64,000 nucleotides of DNA, taken from contig JANOJL010000049.1 of assembly GCA_031418715.1 (NCBI GenBank), positions 1 to 64,000 of the forward strand, in the 5' to 3' direction. This stretch comes from JANMDU01 sp031418715. GTDB lineage: Bacteria > Pseudomonadota > Gammaproteobacteria > Burkholderiales > Burkholderiaceae_C. A program made the translations under genes and the position numbers. The notes below the pieces were generated by a model. That model saw nothing but the letters and a program-made list of their open reading frames with translations, had not been told where the DNA came from and searched no databases. Within the stretch, counting starts at the first letter, position 1; each line of letters begins with the position of its first letter. Positions 51,827 to 58,242 of the stretch are shown here, in pieces.

Positions 51827-52125
51827 AACTTTTCGCTGCGCACCACCTGCACATCGGCAAAGTAGAGCGTGAGGCCGAAATCTTGGGCATATTCTTCCAG
51901 CAGATGGGCGGCGAGCGCATCGGCCACTTCGGGGCTGCAGATGGTTTTCATCTCGATGGTGCGGTCGTTGTCCCAGCTGCCTGCGCGCAGGCCGCGATCT
52001 GAGCCGCCGCGCACATCACAGATCGTGTAGCCGTGCGCGCCAAAGCGTTTGGCATCTTGCACGAGGCGCTTTTCCAAAGCGGCTTCGGCGAAGATGACGA
52101 GGAGTTTTTTGGGGTGTTTGTCCAT
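51823..52125 (-). CDS. sbtB: PII-like regulator SbtB
   Basis: 100 aa from the ATG at 52125, preceded by GAGG with good spacing. The sequence (KLLVIFAEAALEKRLVQDAK, AHGYTICDVRGGSDRGLRAG, SWDNDRTIEMKTICSPEVAD) fits a PII-fold trimer with a T-loop region as in SbtB, which binds adenine nucleotides and controls the SbtA bicarbonate transporter. The gene lies 17 nt after sbtA, which supports the name. The end of the gene abuts a dispersed repeat. Confidence 0.85.
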   Translation of the reverse strand: MDKHPKKLLVIFAEAALEKRLVQDAKRFGAHGYTICDVRGGSDRGLRAGSWDNDRTIEMKTICSPEVADALAAHLLEEYAQDFGLTLYFADVQVVRSEKF

Positions 52126-52142
52126 GAAAACCTCAAGCGATT

Positions 52143-53102
52143 TTAGGAAATCTGTTTCGCCAGCCAAGTGTAGAGCGGCACACCGACGACGATATTGAAC
52201 GGAAACGTGATGCCTAAAGCGGCAGCGATGGAGAGCCCTGCATTGCCTTGCGGCACGGCCATACGCATCGCGGTGGGCGCGGCAATGTAGCTGGCAGAGG
52301 CCGCCAATGTGGCGAGAATGGCGATGCCGCCGGTGGACAAGCCGAGCAGCTTGCCCAAGCCTGCGCCAAACAAGGATAAAACCAGCGGCGAAATGATGCC
52401 GACGGCCAAGAGACGCAGCCCATAGCGCTTGACTTCCGGCAGCTGCGCCCCCGCCACCAAGCCCAGCTCCAGTAAAAATAGCGCCAAAACGCCTTTGAAC
52501 AGATCGGTAAACAGCGGCGCAATCGGCTTCAAGCCCTCTTGCCCCATCACCGCGCCAATCGCCAGCCCGCCTGCGAGCAGCAGCACCGATTTACCAAACA
52601 GCACTTCATGCGCCAGTTCGCGCCAGTTGCCAGAACTCTTTGCAGCAGCCTCGGGCGTCTTCAAACGATTCAATTCCCGCCGCGCCAAAAACACACCCGC
52701 CACAATGCCCGGCGCTTCCATCACCGCCACCCAAAGCGCTGCGTGCGCTTCAAAGGCAATCCCCTGCCGCTGTAAATAGCTCGAAGCCACTGCATAGGTC
52801 ACCACGCTGACCGAGCCGTAATGCGCAGCCAGCACAGCGCTATCCACGCCCGAGAAACCCAAGCGCTTGAGCACCGGCGTCATCAGCACAGGAATCAGGC
52901 CGCCGAGCGCCATACAAGCCAAAATTTGCGGCAGCATCGCCATCAAACTCTGCTTGTGCAGCTCAATGCCGCCCTTCAAGCCAATGGCCAGCAGCAAATA
53001 CACCGACAGCGCTTCATACAAAGCCTGCGGCAATTTCAAATCACTTTTTCCTAGGCGCGCGATCACACCCAAGATAAAGAACAAGACGACAGCATCAACC
53101 AT
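52143..53102 (-). CDS. sbtA: Sodium-dependent bicarbonate transporter SbtA
   Basis: 319 aa from the ATG at 53102 (MVDAVVLFFILGVIARLGKS); longer upstream sequence overlaps another gene. There are about ten membrane helices in two inverted halves, with LPQALYEALSVYLLLAIGLK, GGIELHKQSL, HYGSVSVVTYAVASSYLQRQ, EAPGIVAGVFLARREL and ASASYIAAPTAMRMAVPQGN, which match the SbtA (DUF897) family. It probably imports bicarbonate with Na+, and SbtB encoded downstream is its partner. The start overlaps the DUF3717/DUF1289 gene by 8 bp. Confidence 0.92.
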   Translation of the reverse strand: MVDAVVLFFILGVIARLGKSDLKLPQALYEALSVYLLLAIGLKGGIELHKQSLMAMLPQILACMALGGLIPVLMTPVLKRLGFSGVDSAVLAAHYGSVSVVTYAVASSYLQRQGIAFEAHAALWVAVMEAPGIVAGVFLARRELNRLKTPEAAAKSSGNWRELAHEVLFGKSVLLLAGGLAIGAVMGQEGLKPIAPLFTDLFKGVLALFLLELGLVAGAQLPEVKRYGLRLLAVGIISPLVLSLFGAGLGKLLGLSTGGIAILATLAASASYIAAPTAMRMAVPQGNAGLSIAAALGITFPFNIVVGVPLYTWLAKQIS

Positions 53103-53658
53103 ACACAGATGATCTCTGGGGCGGGGCAGACGCGGGTACTGGATTTGCGTCTTTGATGATTTGCCCACCGCGTACGGCTTGTTCAGCCTGCTGGCGTTTT
53201 TCCGCTGCCCGCTCGGCATAGCGGTTGAAGCGCCAAGAGCTACCTTCCATGGTGATGCGTCGCCAAGTGCTGCGTTTGGCAGCAGGGCCCATCTCGGGCC
53301 AATGCTGCACCTCGCTGAATGTGCGGCCACAGCCTTTGCAAAGTTCGTCGCCCTGGCTGGTGGAGCAGATTGCGATGCAAGGTGTATCGGGTGTGCTCTC
53401 GTACCAAGTGAGCCAGGCTTCGAGCGCTTTTTGAGGCATGGAGCGCTCGCTCGCGCAATCTTGTTTGTAATAGACGAGCAGGGCGTAAATTTCACCCAAA
53501 GCACGCAGCGGTGCAGCCAGCGTCACACCATCGGGCGAGGGAGAGCGGGCGCGCCAGTAGTTGATAGCAGCTTCGATATCGCTAATATGTATACCCACAG
53601 GGGTGCTGCTGATCGCGGCAGCGGTATGGGAATTGAGGGCGGCGGTAGGTGCAGACAT
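53095..53658 (-). CDS. DUF3717-DUF1289 fusion protein
   Basis: A 187-aa protein. The N-terminal half HISDIEAAINYWRARSPSPD and LRALGEIYALLVYYKQD matches DUF3717, known from Burkholderiales. The centre has TPCIAICSTSQGDELCKGCG and RTFSEVQHWPEMGPAAKRST, a DUF1289 cysteine motif (CxxxC, CxxC) likely to bind metal. The C-terminal tail is polar and Ala/Gln-rich. The function of both domains is unknown. It is the first gene of the operon with sbtA and sbtB. Confidence 0.82.
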   Translation of the reverse strand: MSAPTAALNSHTAAAISSTPVGIHISDIEAAINYWRARSPSPDGVTLAAPLRALGEIYALLVYYKQDCASERSMPQKALEAWLTWYESTPDTPCIAICSTSQGDELCKGCGRTFSEVQHWPEMGPAAKRSTWRRITMEGSSWRFNRYAERAAEKRQQAEQAVRGGQIIKDANPVPASAPPQRSSVYG

Positions 53659-53752
53659 GGGAGATGCATGATACCTGCCCGGCTCGCGGCTCTCTTGAGG
53701 CTCCTGAGAATGACCTAAGTTTGGTGAAAGAAACAGCTAAACAGCTAAACAG

Positions 53753-53954
53753 CCGGACGCAGAAGACGCAAAGGTTACGCAGAAGACGCAAAAAAGAAAT
53801 ACAAAAAAGAAATGCGAAAAGAAGATGCGGAATGGAAAGACCAAAAAAAAGAGAACCCTGATCGTTAATTCAGAAGCTTGGCTATTTTTGGCCTTCTATT
53901 TTTTCTTTTTCTTTTTTGCGTCTTTTGCGTAACCTTTGCGTCTTCTGCGTCCGG
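53753..53954. repeat. Long inverted repeat of GACGCAAA-type units
   Basis: The 348-bp gap 53659-54006 holds no gene. Its main content is two 44-bp arms, 53753-53796 and 53911-53954, that are reverse complements with a single mismatch. Each arm is built from AGAAGACGCAAA and GGTTACGCAGAAGACGCAAA units. The 114-nt loop is A- and T-rich. A transcript would form a very long hairpin. Similar GACGCAAAGG-type repeats are common in other bacterial genomes as I recall. Confidence 0.85.
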
Positions 53955-54006
53955 TATTACTGTATTTCGGTTTTCTAGTATTTTTCTCGTATTGACAGAT
54001 GAGATA

Positions 54007-54723
54007 TCAACTCAACGCCACATAGACGTTTTGCACGTCGTCGTTGCCATCAATCGCCGAGAGGAAGGCCTCGACTTCTTCTAAATCGGTAGCCGACAGA
54101 CTCGCGGGATCGACTGGATTCTTGGGTTTGTAGCCCAGCTTGGCAGAGAGTACCGTGAAGCCTTGCGCGGGCAAGGCGCGGCAGACGGTGTCTAAATCGG
54201 TGGCATCGGTGTAGAAAAGCGTGGTGTTGTCTTCCGTATTCGCTTCAAAATCTTGCGCGCCTGCTTCGATGGCGGCGAGTTCTGGGTCTGCGCCTGCTGT
54301 GCCTGCGGCAGCTTCTGCCTCAATCATGCCCACGTGGTCAAAATCCCAAGCCACCGAGCCGCTGGTGCCCAACTGGCCTTTGCGAAACAGCACGCGCATC
54401 TCAGGCGCGGTGCGGTTGACGTTGTCGGTCAGGCATTCGACCATCACGGCCACGCGATGCGGCGCAAAGCCTTCGTAGATCACATGCTCAAAATGCACCG
54501 TCTCACCCGTGAGCCCCGCGCCTTTTTTGATGGCGCGCTCCAGCGTTTCTTTGGGCATGGAAACTTTGCGCGCTTGCTCCAGCACCATGCGCAGCTTGGA
54601 GTTGGCCGCAGGGTCTGGCCCGCCACGCGCGGCCACCATGATGTCTTTGGCCAAGCGGCCAAACAGCTTGCCTCTGGCGTTGGCCGCCATTTCTTTGCCT
54701 TTTGCTTTCCATTGCGCGCCCAT
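54007..54723 (-). CDS. YebC/PmpR-family protein
   Basis: A 238-aa protein of the YebC family, which includes DNA-binding regulators and, in recent work, translation factors that relieve stalling at proline stretches. MGAQWKAKGKEMAANARGKL, FGRLAKDIMVAARGGPDPAA, PKETLERAIKKGAG and EHVIYEGFAPHRVAVMVECL are highly conserved. Length is standard. It is a single gene. Confidence 0.94.
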   Translation of the reverse strand: MGAQWKAKGKEMAANARGKLFGRLAKDIMVAARGGPDPAANSKLRMVLEQARKVSMPKETLERAIKKGAGLTGETVHFEHVIYEGFAPHRVAVMVECLTDNVNRTAPEMRVLFRKGQLGTSGSVAWDFDHVGMIEAEAAAGTAGADPELAAIEAGAQDFEANTEDNTTLFYTDATDLDTVCRALPAQGFTVLSAKLGYKPKNPVDPASLSATDLEEVEAFLSAIDGNDDVQNVYVALS

Positions 54724-54774
54724 AGCGTATTCCTTCAGTCTGTTCAGTGGCTTCGATTGTGACTATTTTTTCAG

Positions 54775-55182
54775 TTACTTTTTGGGCGGAATCGCGTAAG
54801 TGCCCGTCACATGCGCCACCATGTCGGGGTTGCCCTCTGAGAAAAGCTGCACTTCGCCCACCGCCAGCGTCTTGCCCAGCTTGATGAGCTTGCAAATGCC
54901 GATGATGTCTCGATCCGAGGCGGGTTTGCGCAGGAAGTTGATGTTCAAACTCGTGGTGACGGTGAGCGGGACGATGCCAATTTGCGCGAGGATGGCCACA
55001 TACAGCGCCACATCCGCCGTGGCCATGAGCACCGGGCCAGCCACCGTGCCGCCGGGGCGCAGCTCTTGTTCACCAATACTGTGCCGCACGGTGGCGCACA
55101 TCGGGCCGATGGATTCCACCGTGGATTTGCTTTGCGGGAAGGCTTGTTGGAGGAAATCGGAAATTTCAGCTTGGGTGGCCAC
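54775..55182 (-). CDS. PaaI-family (hotdog) thioesterase
   Basis: 135 aa from the GTG at 55182, which has AGGAG 6 nt upstream; a TTG at 55212 is in frame but lacks a site. It has the hotdog helix and sheet pattern RPGGTVAGPVLMATADVALY with the acidic residue of the active site, TTSLNINFLRKPASDRDIIG and VAHVTGTYAIPPKK. The family hydrolyses acyl-CoA or aryl-CoA thioesters; the substrate is unknown. Confidence 0.85.
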   Translation of the reverse strand: MATQAEISDFLQQAFPQSKSTVESIGPMCATVRHSIGEQELRPGGTVAGPVLMATADVALYVAILAQIGIVPLTVTTSLNINFLRKPASDRDIIGICKLIKLGKTLAVGEVQLFSEGNPDMVAHVTGTYAIPPKK

Positions 55183-55221
55183 GGGTTGCTCCTGAGAGAG
55201 GTTTTGAGTCAAATTTTAATC

Positions 55222-55276
55222 GTTTTAGGCCGATAGCCGTTATATAACCTGCGCAGTATGCTATGAAAATAATAGC
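55222..55276 (+). repeat. Dispersed repeat, copy 16, overlapping the ung stop (forward)
   Basis: GCCGATAGCCGTTATATAAC and ATGCTATGAAAATAATAGCG. The ung C-terminus ESLLFS and its stop (minus strand, 55261-55263) fall inside the palindromic end. Confidence 0.82.
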
Positions 55277-55989
55277 GACTCGGCGCTGCCACGTTGCTTA
55301 AAAAACTGCCTCACCTTGCCAAAATGCCCGCAACCGATGAAAGGCGCAGGCGCTCGCATAGCGGAGAGTGGCGAAGGGTGGTTGGCGCTGAGCACGAGAT
55401 GGCGTGCATCCACATTCTGCGCCGCGATCAGCGGCAGTTTGGCCTGCGCATGTGCGCCCCAGAGCAGAAAAGCCACTGGGGATGATTTCTTCGCGCAGGC
55501 TTCGATGAGTTGGTCGGTGAGATGCTCCCAGCCGCGTTTGGCGTGAGCAGCGGGCTGGCCGTCTTCCACGGTGAGCGTGGTGTTGAGCAGCAAAACGCCT
55601 TGCTGCGCCCAGCTTTGCAGGCTACCGTGGGTGGCGGGCGGGATGCCCAGATCACGCTGGCGCTCCTTGAACATATTGCGCAAACTTGGCGGGATTTTCA
55701 CGCCTTGCGCCACAGAAAAAGCCAAGCCTTCCGCTTGACTTGCCCCGTGATACGGGTCTTGCCCGAGGATGACGACACGCACGTCTTTGAGCGAAGTGAG
55801 TGTGAGCGCTTTGAAGGGCTCGGGCGGGTAGATCGCGGCGCTGGCTGCTAGGCGGGCTTGCAGGAATTTTTCAAGCGATTGGCCCGTGGCGCTGTACAAA
55901 AAATCTTGCACGACGGGCTGCCAATCGGCAAGCACTTCGGTTGTCGATAGGTCGCCTTGCCAGGAAGCGTTTGCGAATAGGTCATGCAT
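55261..55989 (-). CDS. ung: Uracil-DNA glycosylase
   Basis: A 242-aa base-excision-repair enzyme. The catalytic motif GQDPYHGASQAEGLAFSV has the general-base Asp, VLLLNTTLTVEDGQPAAHAK follows, and the second motif HPSPLSAMRAPAPFIGCGHF has the His. The last residues, RGSAESLLFS, come from a dispersed repeat and differ from the usual end; the catalytic parts are intact, so activity is expected. Confidence 0.96.
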   Translation of the reverse strand: MHDLFANASWQGDLSTTEVLADWQPVVQDFLYSATGQSLEKFLQARLAASAAIYPPEPFKALTLTSLKDVRVVILGQDPYHGASQAEGLAFSVAQGVKIPPSLRNMFKERQRDLGIPPATHGSLQSWAQQGVLLLNTTLTVEDGQPAAHAKRGWEHLTDQLIEACAKKSSPVAFLLWGAHAQAKLPLIAAQNVDARHLVLSANHPSPLSAMRAPAPFIGCGHFGKVRQFFKQRGSAESLLFS

Positions 55990-56042
55990 CTGGCGGTCTA
56001 AATAACTTTGAATTCCCGGAGCGCGAAAGACGCGAAAATGAC

Positions 56043-56095
56043 GCGAAAAGCGCGAAAAGGAAAATTCATAAGGGGGTATTTTTCGCGCTTTTCGC
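56043..56095. repeat. Inverted repeat of GCGAAAA-type units
   Basis: Perfect 16-bp arms, 56043-56058 (GCGAAAAGCGCGAAAA) and 56080-56095, with a 21-nt loop, between ung and trpC. Further GACGCGAAAA units precede the left arm. The unit resembles that of the inverted repeat at 53753-53954. Confidence 0.85.
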
Positions 56096-56123
56096 GCTCA
56101 GGATGTTTTTCTTTGGCCTGAAT

Positions 56124-56993
56124 TCAAGCAAACAACTCAGCCAAAGCCAAACCCGGATCTTCAGCGCGCATGAGAGCCTCGCCCACGAGGAAGGCATGCA
56201 CACCCGCCTCGCGCATGCGCTGCACATCGGCGCGAGCGAGGATGCCGCTTTCTGTGACCATCAAAATGTCTTTCGGCACATCGGCCAACATGGCCAGTGT
56301 GGTGTCGAGCGTCACGTCAAATGTACGCAGATTGCGGTTGTTGATTCCCAGCATCGTTTTGGCGGGCACGTTTTTCAGCTTCAAAGCGCGCTCCATCTCA
56401 GCGCGGTCGTGCACTTCTACCAGCACAGCCATATCGAGGCTGAGCGCGCAGGCTTGCAAATCGGCCATTTGCGCGTCGTCTAGGCAGGCGGCAATCAATA
56501 AAATGCAGTCTGCTCCCATGGCGCGCGATTCGTCGATTTGATACGGCTCAATCATGAAATCTTTGCGCAACACCGGCAACTCACACGAGGCGCGCGCCAG
56601 CTTTAAAAAATCTGGATGGCCTTGGAAATACTGCTTGTCTGTGAGCACAGACAAGCAGGCTGCTGAGATGATCTTTGCTTTAGCCGCATCGCTCAGCTTG
56701 CTGGTTTTCTGCGCCTTCATCACAGCCGCCGTGTTGCCCAGCGCATAGCTTTGCGCAATATCTGCCGCATCAAAATCTTCGCGGATCACGCCCTTGGAGG
56801 GCGAGGCTTTTTTCACCTCCGCGATCACCGCCGCGTTACCCTGCGCGATTTTGCTGCGCATCGCGCCCACAAAATCACGCACGATCACGCGGCTCTGCGC
56901 ATCAGCGCGCATCGCCGTAGGAGAGATTTTTTGCTTAGCCGCCGCGATCTCTTCGCGCTTGGTTTCAATGATTTTTTTCAGGATGTCAGACAT
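56124..56993 (-). CDS. trpC: Indole-3-glycerol-phosphate synthase with a 25-residue insert
   Basis: Forms indole-3-glycerol phosphate in tryptophan synthesis. The 289-aa TIM barrel has AVIAEVKKASPSKGVIREDF, LPVLRKDFMIEPYQIDESRA, GINNRNLRTFDVTLD and VTESGILARADVQRMR, all catalytic parts. Between the second-strand region SYALGN and the conserved AACLSVLTD lies TAAVMKAQKTSKLSDAAKAK plus a few residues; most TrpC proteins go straight from SYA to AACLSVLTD, with about 265 aa in total. The insert is not a copy of the dispersed repeat. No other trp gene is adjacent. Confidence 0.94.
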   Translation of the reverse strand: MSDILKKIIETKREEIAAAKQKISPTAMRADAQSRVIVRDFVGAMRSKIAQGNAAVIAEVKKASPSKGVIREDFDAADIAQSYALGNTAAVMKAQKTSKLSDAAKAKIISAACLSVLTDKQYFQGHPDFLKLARASCELPVLRKDFMIEPYQIDESRAMGADCILLIAACLDDAQMADLQACALSLDMAVLVEVHDRAEMERALKLKNVPAKTMLGINNRNLRTFDVTLDTTLAMLADVPKDILMVTESGILARADVQRMREAGVHAFLVGEALMRAEDPGLALAELFA

Positions 56994-57040
56994 GCGCCTA
57001 TTATCGCCTTACGAGTGCAAGTCAAAGGCCAAGGTGTACT

Positions 57041-58237
57041 TCAAGGCCGCACAGGCATGATGTGCACCGCCGCGCTGGGCACGGCGAGTGCCACGGCATC
57101 GCCAGTTTTCAGGTTCATTTGGTGCAGTTGTGAGGTGGGTAAGTTGAGCTGAATCGTGTCATGCGTGCCTTGCACGGCGAGCCGGCAGAGACTGATTTCA
57201 CCCAAGGGCAGCATTTCAGTGAATTGGCACTGGAGCCGGTTGTCTTGAGGCGATGCGCTGGCCTCAATGGAAAGCAGTTGCAATGCTTCTCCAGCCAGCA
57301 CCCAAGTGACGGCGGTGTCGTCGTCGATCTTGCCTTTGTCTGCCACGCGCAGGCGCAGCTCGCCCCAACGCAGCAGGGCTTGGCCGGCCTCAAAGGTGTG
57401 AAACTGCGCATGAAAGTGGTTGTGTATACCCACGAGCTGCGCCACGCGCGCATTGCGCGGGCTGCGGATCACATGCGCGGGCGTGCCGCTTTGCAGGCTC
57501 TGGCCTTCGTCAATGATCACGAGGCGGTCTGCCAAGCGGCGCGCTTCTTGCAAATCATGCGTCACCAAAATAATCGGCACTTGTAGACTTTGCCGCAGCT
57601 GCGCCAGCTCGCGGTAAAGCACTTGGCGCATCGGCGCGTCCACCGCAGAAAACGGCTCATCTAGCAGCAGCACGCCGGGCGCACTTTCAGTGCCTTGGCT
57701 GTTTTGAATCCGCACCAAGGCCCGCGCCAGCGCCACGCGCTGCTGCTGCCCGCCCGACAACTCATGCGGCAGGCGCTGCGCCAACGCGCTCAAGCCTAAG
57801 CGGGCGAGCCAGTCTTGAGCGATATTTTTTGAGTCATTTAAGCCGTTAGCCGTTATAGATTGTGCGCAGAGTGCTATATTTTCAATAGCATTTAAGTGGG
57901 GAAACAGCGCGTATTGTTGAAATACCAAACCCACGCGCCGCTGCTGTGGGCTGAGTGCAATGGCTTGCGTGCTGTCCATCCAAACCTGATCCCCTAGGCG
58001 CACATGGCCTGCCAGATCGGCGCTGCGGTGCAATCCTGCAATACTGCGCAAAAGCGTGGTTTTGCCGCTACCTGATGCGCCCACCAGCGCCACCAGCTCG
58101 CCCGGTGCGCAGTCAAATTGCGCCTGCAAACGCACTGGGCTGCTGCTGCGCAAATCGACATGCAGGCCAGCGTGAGAGACCGCTTTTGGCGGCGCTTTTG
58201 GAGCCGCCTTGGAGGCCGAGCCACCTTGCGCTGCCAT
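57041..58237 (-). CDS. modC: Molybdate ABC transporter ATPase ModC with an in-frame repeat insert
   Basis: 398 aa from the ATG at 58237 (MAAQGGSASKAAPKAPPKAV), starting 5 nt after the DUF11 gene stop. It has Walker A GASGSGKTTLLRSIAGL, the Q-loop VGLVFQQYALFPHLN, signature LSGGQQQRVALARALV, Walker B LLLDEPFSAVD, the switch His in VTHDLQEARRLAD and a C-terminal TOBE-like oxyanion-binding domain. A dispersed repeat (57828-57893) adds AIENIALCAQSITANGLN in the helical subdomain between the Q-loop and signature. The pairing with modB supports molybdate (or tungstate) uptake. modA is not in the window. Confidence 0.88.
   Translation of the reverse strand: MAAQGGSASKAAPKAPPKAVSHAGLHVDLRSSSPVRLQAQFDCAPGELVALVGASGSGKTTLLRSIAGLHRSADLAGHVRLGDQVWMDSTQAIALSPQQRRVGLVFQQYALFPHLNAIENIALCAQSITANGLNDSKNIAQDWLARLGLSALAQRLPHELSGGQQQRVALARALVRIQNSQGTESAPGVLLLDEPFSAVDAPMRQVLYRELAQLRQSLQVPIILVTHDLQEARRLADRLVIIDEGQSLQSGTPAHVIRSPRNARVAQLVGIHNHFHAQFHTFEAGQALLRWGELRLRVADKGKIDDDTAVTWVLAGEALQLLSIEASASPQDNRLQCQFTEMLPLGEISLCRLAVQGTHDTIQLNLPTSQLHQMNLKTGDAVALAVPSAAVHIMPVRP
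57828..57893 (+). repeat. Dispersed repeat, copy 17, inside modC (antisense to the gene)
   Basis: CCGTTAGCCGTTATAGATTG and GTGCTATATTTTCAATAGCA. The gene reads it as AIENIALCAQSITANGLN. Confidence 0.85.
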
Positions 58238-58242
58238 GGCCG

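Noticed and set aside
53103..53504. Long N-terminal extension of SbtA
   Set aside because: It overlaps the DUF3717/DUF1289 gene and contains no membrane helices; the ATG at 53102 gives the usual transporter start.
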